Origin: Echinicola shivajiensis
Lineage (GTDB): Bacteria; Bacteroidota; Bacteroidia; Cytophagales; Cyclobacteriaceae
Assembly: GCF_018642165.1 (NCBI RefSeq)
Contig: NZ_JAHHZM010000001.1
Span: 682,001 to 746,000, forward strand
DNA: 64,000 nucleotides
Direction of reading: 5' to 3'
Shown: piece after piece, positions 1 through 8,994 of the stretch
Numbering within the stretch: position 1 is the stretch's first letter
Layout of the letters: each line of letters begins with the position of its first letter
Program-made: the position numbers and the translations under genes
Notes under the pieces: generated by a model
Database searches by the model: none
Told to the model about the DNA's origin: nothing
Seen by the model: only the letters and a program-made list of their open reading frames with translations

Positions 1-179
1 TAGCCCGTACGGTATGTAGAAGGGCAGAAAGAAATGTGATCGCATTAATGGAGGTTGAGCCAGTTGAAGAAGTAATAATTAAATATTTAAATAGACTTTC
101 CGATTATCTATTCGTTATAGGAAGAGTTATTTCTCAGGAATTAGAAGTAGGAGAAGTTACGTGGGAACCTAGAGTTTAA
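1..179 (+). CDS. Cob(I)alamin adenosyltransferase (PduO type), C-terminal fragment
   Basis: This is the 3' end of a gene that begins outside the window; 59 full codons remain, read from position 3 to a TAA at 177-179. The fragment begins ARTVCRRAERNV and continues through a conserved stretch ending in NRLSDYLFVIGR, which is typical of the last helix of PduO-type ATP:cob(I)alamin adenosyltransferases. These enzymes transfer adenosyl from ATP to reduced corrinoid to make coenzyme B12. The next gene starts only 4 bases downstream, so the two are probably cotranscribed. The family call rests on recall of the motif and on a short fragment. The N-terminal ATP-binding part is not visible. Confidence 0.8.
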   Translation, partial: ARTVCRRAERNVIALMEVEPVEEVIIKYLNRLSDYLFVIGRVISQELEVGEVTWEPRV

Positions 180-183
180 AACC

Positions 184-1251
184 ATGAACAAGACAATTGA
201 CATCCAAATTACGAAAACAAACGATTCAAAATTAGCCGGGACTAACTTTGAAAATCTTTCATTCGGTCAGATAATGAGCGACCATATGTTTGTGGCTGAT
301 TATGTAGATGGTGAGTGGAAGAACTTCAGCATCGAACCTTATGCTCCACTTGAACTCAATCCAGCGAATGCTACCCTACATTATGGACAATCCGTCTTTG
401 AAGGATTAAAGGCCTACAAAAACGAAAATGATGAAATCCTACTATTCAGAGCTGACGCCAACCAAAGAAGGCTAAATGAGTCTGCAAAAAGAATGTGTAT
501 ACCTGAGCTTCCAGAAGAGATTTTCATGGAAGGACTTAGAGAACTTCTTGAAGTAGACAGAGACTGGGTTCCTGACCAAGCGGGATGCTCTTTATATATT
601 AGACCGTTTATTTTTGCCACGGATGATTACTTAGGTATCAGACCGTCCAAAACTTACAAATTCATGATTTTCACTTGTCCGGTTGGTCATTATTATGCCA
701 AACCTGTATCTGTGAAAGTGGAGACAAAATACACCAGAGCTGCTGAGGGTGGAACTGGTCAAGCAAAAGCCGCCGGGAATTATGCTGGTTCTCTTTACCC
801 TGCCCTATTGGCCCAAGAGCAAGGCTATGATCAATTACTGTGGACAGACGGCAAGAATCATGAAAACATTGAAGAGAGTGGAACAATGAACGTGATGTTC
901 ATTATTAACGATATATTGATCACAGCTCCTACCACAAAAGGGACCATTTTGAAAGGAATCACCAGGGATTCAGTTCTGACCTTGGCAAATGAAATGGGGC
1001 TGAAAGTAGAGGAGAGATTTCTTTCTACTACTGAGTTAAAAGAGGCATTGGAAACCAACAAGCTTCAAGAGGCCTTTGGCACTGGAACTGCTGCAACCAT
1101 TGCTCATATTGACAGAATCCATGTAGGTGGTCAAGATTATATTTTGCCGGAGAAACCTGCTACAGCATTCTCCCATAAAGTATTGGAAACGCTAGATGCT
1201 TTAAAATACGGAAGGATAGCAGACACCCACGGTTGGATCATTAAAGTTTAA
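184..1251 (+). CDS. ilvE: Branched-chain amino acid aminotransferase
   Basis: The protein is a 355-residue, PLP-dependent fold-type IV aminotransferase. It interconverts leucine, isoleucine and valine with their 2-oxo acids, using glutamate/2-oxoglutarate. The PLP-binding lysine is expected at K195 in the segment GGTGQAKAAGNYAGS, which matches the class II (eukaryote-like, about 350 residue) BCAT pattern. Other family landmarks are HYGQSVFEGLKAY near residue 67 and the late EAFGTGTAA segment that binds the PLP phosphate. Length and motif order are normal. It starts 4 bases after the cobalamin adenosyltransferase stop and is followed by a clear intrinsic terminator. It is cytoplasmic, with no sign of damage. 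Confidence 0.95.
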   Translation: MNKTIDIQITKTNDSKLAGTNFENLSFGQIMSDHMFVADYVDGEWKNFSIEPYAPLELNPANATLHYGQSVFEGLKAYKNENDEILLFRADANQRRLNESAKRMCIPELPEEIFMEGLRELLEVDRDWVPDQAGCSLYIRPFIFATDDYLGIRPSKTYKFMIFTCPVGHYYAKPVSVKVETKYTRAAEGGTGQAKAAGNYAGSLYPALLAQEQGYDQLLWTDGKNHENIEESGTMNVMFIINDILITAPTTKGTILKGITRDSVLTLANEMGLKVEERFLSTTELKEALETNKLQEAFGTGTAATIAHIDRIHVGGQDYILPEKPATAFSHKVLETLDALKYGRIADTHGWIIKV

Positions 1252-1266
1252 AAAACAACCATTTTC

Positions 1267-1299
1267 AAAAGGCTTTCTTCAGAATGGGGAAAGCCTTTT
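1267..1299 (+). terminator. Intrinsic terminator after ilvE
   Basis: A perfect 11-bp inverted repeat (1267-1277 with 1289-1299) encloses an 11-base loop, with A-rich upstream and T-rich downstream flanks. It lies 15 bases after the aminotransferase stop and would end the upstream transcript. Confidence 0.8.
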
Positions 1300-1372
1300 A
1301 TATTATCTTGCTACTTTAATAGAAATGGTAAAAACGCATCCCAACTATTAAAGGCTGATTATTATTTTTAGT

Positions 1373-1918
1373 ATGATGAAAAAGTCCCACTACGCCTCCA
1401 TATGTTTATTGATTCTTTTTTACTTAAGTCTAGGCCTTGGGCAAAGTGAAGCCCAACGTTATTTGATTTTACAAAAAGGAGGCAAGCAAAAATCCAGAAT
1501 TGTATACAATGAGGGTGATCCGATCACCTACAAACCAAAAGGAGTCGGCTACTTCATGGATGATAGAATCACCGAAATCACAAGGGATTTTGTTGTATTA
1601 AGCGAAAACATCATCAGGCCAGAAAACATTGAAGTCGTGGATGTTCGATATACTGATGAAAGAAATAGGACTATTAAAGCGTTAAGCACCTTGACGGCAG
1701 CTGCGGCAGGTCTTTTGCTCACTGCTGAAACCATCAACAGTCTTTATCAGGAAGGAAGCTTGAGCTACTCCAAAGGGGGCTTAATCATATCAGGCGCCCT
1801 TTTGGCCAGTAGTTTCATTCTCTCCAAGCTCAAAAAGAAGTACTTTAAAAATGAGGGCCGGAACAAAATCCAAATCATCTATTTAGATATCGACAACCCA
1901 GACCCAATTGATCAATAA
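1373..1918 (+). CDS. Secreted/membrane hypothetical protein
   Basis: The protein is 181 residues with an N-terminal signal peptide: a basic MMKKSHY start, a leucine-rich core, and probable cleavage after SEAQ near residue 28. A beta-rich segment follows (about 30-95), then a hydrophobic stretch at about 103-121 and another at about 133-150, and a basic C-terminal tail. I do not recognise a named domain. Small envelope proteins of this layout are common in Cytophagales and usually lack a function. It stands alone between the ilvE terminator and prfB. ATG ATG occurs at the start; the first is used here. Confidence 0.7.
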   Translation: MMKKSHYASICLLILFYLSLGLGQSEAQRYLILQKGGKQKSRIVYNEGDPITYKPKGVGYFMDDRITEITRDFVVLSENIIRPENIEVVDVRYTDERNRTIKALSTLTAAAAGLLLTAETINSLYQEGSLSYSKGGLIISGALLASSFILSKLKKKYFKNEGRNKIQIIYLDIDNPDPIDQ

Positions 1919-2039
1919 GGCTTTAATAGCTTTAAACATGATTGGCAAAGAAACCTAAATAGTACCTTGATTAGGGATTAGGTAAACCCATAAAATTTAC
2001 CGAAATTCGCATTTCAAAATAAATTTAAACCAATATTTT

Positions 2040-3141
2040 ATGACATCAGACCAGTTGAAAGACTTGAAGGCGCGTATCACGGCCTTAAGGAGGTATCTTT
2101 GACTACGATCGTAAGAAAGCAGAAATAGAAGATTTCGAGGCAGTATCTGCCCAACCTGATTTTTGGAACGACCCTACTGAGGCCGAAAAAACCATGAAGC
2201 AAATCCAATCCAGAAAAGCCTGGACCTCCGCCTATGAAAAAGCGGAGACCCTCGTCACGGATTTAGAGGTATTGCATGAGTTCTATACGGCTGGAGATGT
2301 GGAAGAGGAAGAAATCAAAAGGGACTATCAAAAAGCCCTTGATGAGATAGAAGACCTAGAGCTCAAAAAAATGCTTAGCGGTGAAGAAGACCAGCTTAGC
2401 GCCCTAATGGAAATCAACCCGGGAGCGGGTGGCACAGAGAGTAATGACTGGGCCTCCATACTTATGAGGATGTATATCATGTGGGGAGAGAAGAACGGTT
2501 ATAAGGTCAAAGAAGTTGATCTGCAAGAAGGTGAAGTAGCAGGAATCAAATCCGTTACCCTTGAGTTTGAAGGTCCATTGGCGTATGGATTCTTGAAATC
2601 GGAAATTGGGGTCCATCGACTTGTAAGGATTTCTCCCTTTGACAGTGGGGGCAGGCGTCACACTTCATTCGCCTCCGTTTATGTTTACCCTGTGGTAGAT
2701 GATTCCATTGAAATAGACATCAACCCATCTGATATTGAATTACACACTTCCAGATCTGGAGGTGCAGGTGGCCAGAACGTCAACAAAGTGGAAACCAAGG
2801 TTCAGCTCACTCACAAACCTACCGGTATAGTAGTAGTGTGTCAGATCGAACGCTCTCAGCTTGCCAATAGGGAAAAGGCAATGCAAATGCTTAAATCCCG
2901 TCTTTATCAATTGGAGATGGAAAAACGCAATGCTGAAAGAGCAAAAATCGAGGCTGGAAAAATGAAAATTGATTTTGGATCCCAAATCCGAAACTATGTA
3001 CTACATCCTTATAAACTGATCAAGGATGCCCGTACAGGTCATGAAACCTCAGATGTCCAATCCGTACTGGATGGAGGTCTAAATGAATTCATCAAAGCTT
3101 ATCTTTTAGCCCAAAGTGAAGAAGAGGCCAGTGACAATTAA
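2040..3141 (+). CDS. prfB: Peptide chain release factor 2, with programmed +1 frameshift
   Basis: RF2 releases the nascent chain at UGA and UAA. The reading frame opens at ATG 2040 and meets an in-frame TGA at 2100-2102 after 20 codons. Skipping T2100 (+1) restores a frame that runs to 3141, giving 366 residues, the normal RF2 length. The frameshift site is canonical: an internal Shine-Dalgarno AGGAGG at 2088-2093, a 3-base spacer, then CTT TGA C. In the mature protein the peptidyl-transferase motif GGQ lies at about 243-245 and the stop-codon-recognition tripeptide SPF at about 198-200. The frameshift is the known autoregulatory switch of prfB: low RF2 causes pausing at UGA and favours the shift. 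It is not a sequencing error. Confidence 0.95.
2088..2103 (+). promoter_or_regulatory. prfB programmed +1 ribosomal frameshift site
   Basis: The elements are AGGAGG at 2088-2093, TAT, the slippery CTT at 2097-2099, then TGA with a following C. The spacing equals that of the well-studied E. coli prfB site. It controls whether full-length RF2 is made. Confidence 0.92.
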
Positions 3142-3166
3142 TATCATTCTATCATCAAATGATTTG

Positions 3167-3198
3167 AAAGCGCACCGGTTGTATACTGGTGTGCTTTT
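3167..3198 (+). terminator. Intrinsic terminator after prfB
   Basis: A 13-bp stem (3167-3179 with 3185-3197, two G-U pairs) has a 5-base loop and ends in a short T run. It sits 25 bases after the prfB stop and ends 22 bases before the MFS start. Confidence 0.75.
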
Positions 3199-3219
3199 CT
3201 ATTTATTGCCCTTGCTCTA

Positions 3220-4410
3220 ATGATAACAAGAAAATTCATCCCTCCATTTTTCACCTTACAGTTCTTGCAGCTCTGCTTAAGCTCATTCATGTTTTTTGCA
3301 AGCTTCAACATGGTTATTCCAGAGCTTCCAGAATACCTTAGCAGCTTGGGAGGAGAAGAATACAAAGGGCTGATTATTTCATTATTTACACTGACAGCAG
3401 GATTGTCCAGACCTTTTAGCGGCAAACTTGCCGACAAGATCGGCAGGGTTCCTGTAATGATCTTTGGAGCTGCTGTATGTTTCGTAGTCAGCTTACTCTA
3501 CCCTTTGATCAGTAGTGTGGCAGGCTTTCTTCTGTTAAGGTTTTTTCATGGATTTAGCACGGGATTCACCCCTACCGGCATTGCAGCCTATGTAGCCGAC
3601 ATTGTCCCTTTTAATAGACGTGGAGAAGCCATGGGGCTACAATCGCTTTTCAGTTCCTTGGGAATGGCCGCAGGTCCAGCCTTTGGAGGTCTTATTGGTG
3701 AAATCTATGGTATTACCCCACTCTTCTACTGCTCATCAGCAGTAGCTACCATATCTATTTTATTATTGATCAAGCTAAAAGAAACTATCCCCCACAAGGA
3801 AAAATTGCAGCTTGAACATATTTACCTGAAGAAAAATGAGATACTGGAAAAAAGGGTGTTCCCTCCCACATTTGTATTGTTCTTCAGCTACCTTTCTTTT
3901 GGCATTGTACTGACCATCATACCTGATTTCTCAGCTTACCTCGAAATTCAAAACAAAGGCATTTTCTTTGCAGTATTCACCCTCAGCTCATTAGTTATCA
4001 GACTACTAGCAGGAAGAGCCTCTGACAAATACGGCAGAATCCCCGTATTGAAACTAGCTACTCTCTGCCTGGCATCAGCCATGACAGCCATTTCTTTCAG
4101 TAACTCCAGCGAAATGCTTTTATTTTCCGGTATCCTCTTTGGTTTTGCTATAGGCATGACCTCCCCGACCATTGCAGCCTGGACCATTGACCTTTCGCTG
4201 CCTGACTACAGAGGCCGGGCATTAGCAACCATGTATATTGCATTGGAGGCAGGCATTGGTATAGGCGCATTGGCATCTGGCTGGATCTATGCCAATAAAA
4301 GCGAAAACTTCCCTGAAGTATTTATGATAGGCACTGCCGGAGCAATCATTGCACTTCTCTTCTTACTAATCAGAAAACCTGACATCAAACCTGACCAGCA
4401 ACCTGGTTAA
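3220..4410 (+). CDS. MFS transporter
   Basis: The protein has 396 residues and about twelve hydrophobic segments, the layout of a 12-TM major facilitator. The loop 2-3 signature appears as GKLADKIGRVPV (about 68-79), and the matching C-half loop as AGRASDKYGRIPV. An RR-rich cytoplasmic loop separates the two halves. It probably exports a small molecule with the proton gradient in the inner membrane; the substrate cannot be read from the sequence. It follows prfB after a terminator, so it likely has its own promoter. Its 3' end overlaps the convergent thioesterase gene by 26 bases. Confidence 0.88.
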   Translation: MITRKFIPPFFTLQFLQLCLSSFMFFASFNMVIPELPEYLSSLGGEEYKGLIISLFTLTAGLSRPFSGKLADKIGRVPVMIFGAAVCFVVSLLYPLISSVAGFLLLRFFHGFSTGFTPTGIAAYVADIVPFNRRGEAMGLQSLFSSLGMAAGPAFGGLIGEIYGITPLFYCSSAVATISILLLIKLKETIPHKEKLQLEHIYLKKNEILEKRVFPPTFVLFFSYLSFGIVLTIIPDFSAYLEIQNKGIFFAVFTLSSLVIRLLAGRASDKYGRIPVLKLATLCLASAMTAISFSNSSEMLLFSGILFGFAIGMTSPTIAAWTIDLSLPDYRGRALATMYIALEAGIGIGALASGWIYANKSENFPEVFMIGTAGAIIALLFLLIRKPDIKPDQQPG

Positions 4411-4957
4411 TGCATCTTTGGTCTTTGAGCAAGGCATTTATATCCTGCTTATCCCAATTTGCCTTAATTTCACTGAGATTGGTTTCATAATTTTGCTTGA
4501 ACTTGCGCCTGTAGATAGCTTCTACAAACCGTCTGACATCGGTAGGTGTTTCCAAAATAAGTTTAGGCACTTTGCAAGGCTTATCATCCTCACCTTTTGC
4601 CACCATAGTAAAATAACAGGTATTGGTATGCTTGATTTTTCCAGTCTTAACATCCTCGGAAATCACTTTAATACCAACAATCATCGAACTGTTTCCCACA
4701 TAATTAACAGAAGCTTTTAAAGAAACCAACTCACCAACTTCTACTGGCTGTAAAAAATCAACTGTATCCACCGAAACAGTTACACAATAGCCACCGCTAT
4801 GTTTACTGGCTGTAACATAGGCCACTTTATCCATTAATGAAAGTAATATTCCTCCGTGTATTTTACCACCGAAATTGGCATATGAAGGAATCATCAATTC
4901 TGTTATGGTGGTTCTGGAAAAGGCTGAAGTTCGGGCCATTTCTTGCATTGTACTCAT
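4385..4957 (-). CDS. Hotdog-fold acyl-CoA thioesterase
   Basis: The protein is a single-hotdog acyl-CoA hydrolase of the YciA/BACH type. It hydrolyses acyl-CoA to free acid and CoA in the cytoplasm. Family landmarks are NFGGKIHGGILLSLMDKVAY near the N-terminus (catalytic-loop helix), then a VDFLQPVEVGE strand and a V-NYVG strand. The longest open frame would begin at a TTG at 4978, but the ATG at 4957 (MSTMQEMAR) keeps the whole hotdog domain and is preferred; a second ATG lies at 4948. A C-terminal extension of about 60 residues (from about 125) goes beyond the minimal fold. The 3' end overlaps the MFS gene end tail to tail. Confidence 0.87.
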   Translation of the reverse strand: MSTMQEMARTSAFSRTTITELMIPSYANFGGKIHGGILLSLMDKVAYVTASKHSGGYCVTVSVDTVDFLQPVEVGELVSLKASVNYVGNSSMIVGIKVISEDVKTGKIKHTNTCYFTMVAKGEDDKPCKVPKLILETPTDVRRFVEAIYRRKFKQNYETNLSEIKANWDKQDINALLKDQRCINQVAGQV

Positions 4958-5067
4958 GGTTGGTTGGGTTATAAACAAATAATAATGTCGTGAATATAAA
5001 ACAAAACAGCGGTACTCTCCATTCTAACCCAATTTTATATTCAAATATTCAAGCCCTGAAACAAGCT

Positions 5068-6447
5068 TTATGCCTTTTGAGCCATTTTCTTTTGCTGATA
5101 CAACAATCTTAAGCTCAACTTATTGAATCTTGACAACAGTAAAGCCCCTGTAATGGTCAATCCTATCAAAAGGCCAAACCATACACCTCTCTCCGCCAGC
5201 CCCCAATGAAAGGCTAACAAATATCCTAGAGGCAATGCGATCACCCAATAAGCTATCAATGTAAAAATTGTGGGCACTTTTACATCTGCCATACCCCTAA
5301 GTGCCCCTAAGCCTACCACCTGAATCCCATCAGATAGCTGAAACAAACCTGCAATAATCAATAAGCTAGCTGTGACCTCTACAACCTGTACATCATCTAT
5401 GTACAAAAGCGGAAGATAGTTCCTTAATGATATAAAGAGAATGGCAAAAACACTCATAAATATTACTACCATCCCAAAAATAGTAAACCCAGCTTCGCGA
5501 AGGGTTTTAATATCTTTTCTTCCCAACTGATTCCCCACCCTGACTGTTGCAGCTGCAGAAAGCCCAGAAGCCATCATATAGCTTATTGAAGCTAAATTAA
5601 TAGCAATTTGATGGGACGCTAAGGCATTTACACCTATCCAGCCCATCATTATAGCAGCCGCACTAAAAGCCCCTACTTCAAAGACAAATTGAAAACCTGT
5701 GGGCAAGCCCAGTTTCAACATCTTTGAGAACATAGGGAAATATAATTTTCTAAAATTGAACTTAATATGATAAGCTTTGAATCGCTTGGAGTACCAGACA
5801 AAATACCACATGATCAATAGCATCAACACCCTAGAAATCAAAGTAGCCCAACCTGCCCCATTTAACCCCATGGCAGGAAAACCTAGATTGCCATAAATCA
5901 ACAACCAATTCAATCCAACATTAATAAGATTACAAAAAACCGTAATCATCATTGCTTGCTTTGTCTGACTGAGTCCTTCAGCAAATTGACGGAAAGTCTG
6001 GAAAAACATCAGTGGAATCAAAGACATACTGATAATCCCCAAAAAGGGAATTCCAAGCTCCACCACTTCTTCTGGCTGCTCCATATGGTACAATAATGGT
6101 GCGGCCATCACAATCACCAAAAAAAGAAATATCCCAGTAAAACCATTGATGGCAAACCCATGGTTAAAGATTCTTGTGATCATCCTTGGTTTCCCTTCCC
6201 CATCCGCTGCTGCCACTAAGGGAGTAATAGCCATGGAAACACCGGTACCAAACATCATGATCACAAAGAATATACTATTTGCCAATGAGGCTGCAGCCAA
6301 TGGAACCGCACCTAGGCGCCCAACCATCACGCTGTCTGCTACACCTACCATTACCTGACCAAGCTGACTTAGCATTACTGGATAAGCCAAATAATAGGTT
6401 CTTGAAAAATGTTCTTTAAAATTTAATCGCCTCAGCATAATTGGCAT
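5068..6447 (-). CDS. MATE family efflux transporter
   Basis: The protein has about 459 residues and twelve hydrophobic segments in two homologous halves, the MATE layout. The N-terminal AYPVMLSQLGQVMVGVADSVMVG region is characteristic of the NorM-like branch. These proteins export cationic drugs or metabolites across the inner membrane with Na+ or H+. The open frame extends upstream to a GTG at 6471, but ATG codons at 6447 and 6438 lie closer to the conserved start; 6447 is used, with 6438 possible. The Nudix gene ends close upstream on the same strand, so the pair may be cotranscribed. Confidence 0.9.
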   Translation of the reverse strand: MPIMLRRLNFKEHFSRTYYLAYPVMLSQLGQVMVGVADSVMVGRLGAVPLAAASLANSIFFVIMMFGTGVSMAITPLVAAADGEGKPRMITRIFNHGFAINGFTGIFLFLVIVMAAPLLYHMEQPEEVVELGIPFLGIISMSLIPLMFFQTFRQFAEGLSQTKQAMMITVFCNLINVGLNWLLIYGNLGFPAMGLNGAGWATLISRVLMLLIMWYFVWYSKRFKAYHIKFNFRKLYFPMFSKMLKLGLPTGFQFVFEVGAFSAAAIMMGWIGVNALASHQIAINLASISYMMASGLSAAATVRVGNQLGRKDIKTLREAGFTIFGMVVIFMSVFAILFISLRNYLPLLYIDDVQVVEVTASLLIIAGLFQLSDGIQVVGLGALRGMADVKVPTIFTLIAYWVIALPLGYLLAFHWGLAERGVWFGLLIGLTITGALLLSRFNKLSLRLLYQQKKMAQKA

Positions 6448-6494
6448 TCTTTTCTTAATGCACCTAACCACCTCTTCGGGTTAATACAAAATAA

Positions 6495-7037
6495 TTACAC
6501 ACCTAGCATTCTAGCCACCTTAAGCAAGACTGCCGCACTGATCACATCAGTTATTTCTCCACACATCACCATTTCCAAGGCTTCCTTGAGCGGCAACTTC
6601 TTAACTTGAATATCTTCAGTATCCTCATGTTCGGTTTCTCCCAAACTCAAATCCTCAGCCAAGAAAGCAAAGCCCTCCTCATCAGTAACTGAATTCGATG
6701 TATGAAACCGCATCACCTCAGTCCACTTTTCAGCGTTTAGCCCTGTCTCCTCTCTTAATTCCCGCTTGGCACTATCCAACAAGCCCTCACCTATCGGCCC
6801 TCCTCCTTCTGGAATTTCCCAGCTATACTCATCTATGGTATACCTGTATTGACCAACCAACCAGGTATTTAATCCTTTGTCCACAGGAACAATAGCCATA
6901 CACTTGTTCTTGAATTTCACTTTCCCATAAAGCCCATCACTACCACCAGGAGTAACCACCTCATGTTCTTCCAACTCAATCCAGGGATTGGAATATATAG
7001 TCTTTTTACTTTTTGTTTTCCAGGGATTTCCTTCCAT
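6495..7037 (-). CDS. Nudix hydrolase (ADP-ribose pyrophosphatase-like)
   Basis: The 180-residue protein carries a complete Nudix box, G-x5-E-x7-REL-R-EE-TG-L, seen in GGGPIGEGLLDSAKRELREE followed by TGL. It probably cleaves a nucleoside diphosphate linked to another moiety, such as ADP-ribose or a sugar nucleotide; the short beta-rich N-terminal half (NPWIELEEHEV) resembles ADP-ribose pyrophosphatases. The frame begins at a TTG at 7052, but ATG 7037 (MEGNPWKTK) is the better start. It lies 55-70 bases downstream of the Lrp gene and 48 upstream of the MATE start, all on the minus strand. The exact substrate is unknown. Confidence 0.9.
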   Translation of the reverse strand: MEGNPWKTKSKKTIYSNPWIELEEHEVVTPGGSDGLYGKVKFKNKCMAIVPVDKGLNTWLVGQYRYTIDEYSWEIPEGGGPIGEGLLDSAKRELREETGLNAEKWTEVMRFHTSNSVTDEEGFAFLAEDLSLGETEHEDTEDIQVKKLPLKEALEMVMCGEITDVISAAVLLKVARMLGV

Positions 7038-7054
7038 AACTGTAAAGATCAATC

Positions 7055-7083
7055 AAAAAAAAAGGGTGACCAAAAAGCCACCC
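7055..7083 (-). terminator. Intrinsic terminator after the Lrp-family gene
   Basis: Read on the minus strand, a GGGTG/CACCC hairpin (7064-7068 with 7079-7083) is followed by a run of nine T residues (plus-strand A run from 7055). It lies just after the stop of the Lrp gene and would partly insulate the Nudix gene. Confidence 0.65.
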
Positions 7084-7106
7084 TCTAATATCATTAATAT
7101 TTTATC

Positions 7107-7589
7107 TTACATAGGGATTGGCAAAACTTTGCTGTCCTTGAAGGTAGAAAGGATAACCATAGATTGCATAGAATCCACTTCCTTGATCTCACTCACCTTC
7201 TCCAACATCAATTTCTGATAAGAAGTGATATCTTTAGAAATAATCTTTAAGATAAAATCACCTGTACCAGTAATATGATGACACTCGATCACTTCTGGAA
7301 CCGCATCGATTTCCTTCATAAAGGCATCAATATTAGCTTTATTATGACCAATCAAGCTAACCAAAACAAAAGTACTTACACCCAAACCTATTCTTTCGGG
7401 ATCAAGCTTAGCATGGTAACTTTTGATAATTCCAGACTGCTCCAATTTTTTTACACGCTCCAAAGTAGGAGCCGGAGATAAACCAATATCCTTAGAAAGT
7501 TGAGCATTGGTAATTTTCGCATTTGCCTGGAGTATTTCTAGGATTTTGCGGTCAATTTTGTCGAATTTTACTTTTATGCTATTATCCAT
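7107..7589 (-). CDS. Lrp/AsnC family transcriptional regulator
   Basis: The 160-residue protein has the two-domain Lrp layout: an N-terminal winged helix-turn-helix (about 10-60, with ILQANAKITNAQLSKDIGLS) and a C-terminal RAM/ligand domain (about 75-150, with GDFILKIISKD). Such proteins form octamer-like assemblies and sense amino acids to regulate amino-acid metabolism or transport. The ATG at 7589 fits the usual family N-terminus. A good Bacteroidota -7 element lies 33 bases upstream. Its target genes cannot be named; ilvE is nearby but not adjacent. Confidence 0.92.
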   Translation of the reverse strand: MDNSIKVKFDKIDRKILEILQANAKITNAQLSKDIGLSPAPTLERVKKLEQSGIIKSYHAKLDPERIGLGVSTFVLVSLIGHNKANIDAFMKEIDAVPEVIECHHITGTGDFILKIISKDITSYQKLMLEKVSEIKEVDSMQSMVILSTFKDSKVLPIPM

Positions 7590-7621
7590 ATTCTATAGTA
7601 TTTGCAGAATTTTATGTCGTG

Positions 7622-7629
7622 CAAAGGTA
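7622..7629 (-). promoter_or_regulatory. Putative Bacteroidota -7 element of the Lrp-family gene
   Basis: On the minus strand the sequence TACCTTTG matches the housekeeping sigma -7 consensus TAnnTTTG exactly, 33 bases from the ATG. A clear -33 TTTG at ideal spacing was not seen, so this is a partial promoter call. Confidence 0.5.
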
Positions 7630-7800
7630 ATATATTTTCAGATTATTTTAAAACAATTCACTACAAAAAACGATAGTGAATGCAAAATATTGTTAATTCT
7701 TCCTCTAAATATTTAAAACTTTTCCACTGATTAACAATATTAAATAATGAATTTTCAAATTATCTCCTGATTAACACAATAGAGAACGACCAATCTTTAT

Positions 7801-8994
7801 TTAAAGTTTATTCTTTTTCAAAAAATCTCTGGCTTCCTTATGAACGGGATGTTTTCTTTTAGCATATTTCTTCACTTTTTTGAGGTATTCTTTTGCCTCT
7901 TCCTCATTATTTTGCTTGGCAGAAATTTTTCCCAAATTCAATAAGGCATACAGATAATATCCACTTTCCTGATTTTCGGACTCCTCCCCAAACTCAGCAG
8001 TTTTGATATAATACTTTTTCGCCTCATTTAGCCTATTATTCTTATGGTAGAATTGGGCGACAAAAAAAGCCGCATACCTTCCACTATTTGCCTCATAGCC
8101 TGTTTTGCCATTCTCAATAGCTTCCAGGATTTCCTCAGAAACCTCTTTGGCTTCCGCCTCCCTGCCCAAAGCGTAAAGCTGCCTTGCATAAAACCTATGG
8201 AAATAAGGATTGTGGGGATATTTATTATGCAAATAGTCTGTTATCTGGAGTGCGTCAAATGGTCGTTTTTCCTCAGATGCATATAACCTGAAAAGAAAAT
8301 ATTGTGCCTCAACTCTCGCATAGAAGGAATTTTTGGCCACTTCCTCCAACTGACGAAGCCCCAGTGCCTTGTCCCCTTTGGGAAACAGGGACATCACAGG
8401 CCTAAGCAAAGGGTAGTTTTCAGGAATCCAAACGGAGAAGTAATTATACAAAGCATCACCTAACAACAGCTCCGGACTAAGCTCTTCCTCTCCTTTGCTC
8501 ATTTCCATATACTTCAGTGCATTCTTACCTGCAAAAGCAGTGGCCGTCCAGCTTTCGCGCTCACTTAACAAACGCCCCTTGAAACCATAAGCAGCTGCAA
8601 GAAAAAATGTAGCCTCTTTATTGCCTGCATCCTCTTCCAACAAATCCTCCGCTTTCGCTATGGTTTCATCCATAAACTTAAAGAAAAGGTCATCGTACTG
8701 CTTATTTTCAGTATCCGGTATAATCTTCCACCATTGGCTTAGCCCCATCAAAAAGTAAGGCAGCGGATGGTTGGGGTAATTATAACTCATTACAGCAAAC
8801 CCCCTCTCGGCTGTTTCAAAGTCGAAATCATACATACTATTGATCGCCTCTGTGATACGAAATTGCAGCCCCTTGTTAAGCAAAAGATACTCTTGATTTC
8901 CTTTTAGCCCTGTGGAATCAGCAGGAATCTGCCCACCATAGGCTACAGTGGTAAGAAAGACCAAAACAATTAAAAGGTATTTACTGAATTGCAT
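7801..8994 (-). CDS. Secreted TPR-repeat protein
   Basis: The 397-residue protein has a signal peptide (MQFSKYLLIVLVFLTTVAYGG) and then a mostly helical body with TPR-like pairs. Examples are YYLYALLNLGKISAKQNNEE followed by AKEYLKKV near the C-terminus, and the earlier NHPLPYFLMGLSQWW segment. TPR proteins act as scaffolds; this one is likely periplasmic. No enzyme motif was seen. It faces away from the gene at 9501 across a 506-base gap and has no obvious operon partner. The function is not recognised. Confidence 0.8.
   Translation of the reverse strand: MQFSKYLLIVLVFLTTVAYGGQIPADSTGLKGNQEYLLLNKGLQFRITEAINSMYDFDFETAERGFAVMSYNYPNHPLPYFLMGLSQWWKIIPDTENKQYDDLFFKFMDETIAKAEDLLEEDAGNKEATFFLAAAYGFKGRLLSERESWTATAFAGKNALKYMEMSKGEEELSPELLLGDALYNYFSVWIPENYPLLRPVMSLFPKGDKALGLRQLEEVAKNSFYARVEAQYFLFRLYASEEKRPFDALQITDYLHNKYPHNPYFHRFYARQLYALGREAEAKEVSEEILEAIENGKTGYEANSGRYAAFFVAQFYHKNNRLNEAKKYYIKTAEFGEESENQESGYYLYALLNLGKISAKQNNEEEAKEYLKKVKKYAKRKHPVHKEARDFLKKNKL

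Noticed and set aside
2100-2102. In-frame TGA in prfB read as a nonsense mutation or sequencing error
   Set aside because: The surrounding AGGAGG, spacer and CTT TGA C are the known programmed frameshift site.
2404-2661. Minus-strand open frame inside prfB
   Set aside because: It is antisense to a conserved release factor domain and has no support.
4385-4410. 26-base 3' overlap of the MFS and thioesterase genes as an antisense regulatory system
   Set aside because: Short tail-to-tail overlaps are common in compact genomes, and no extra signal is present.
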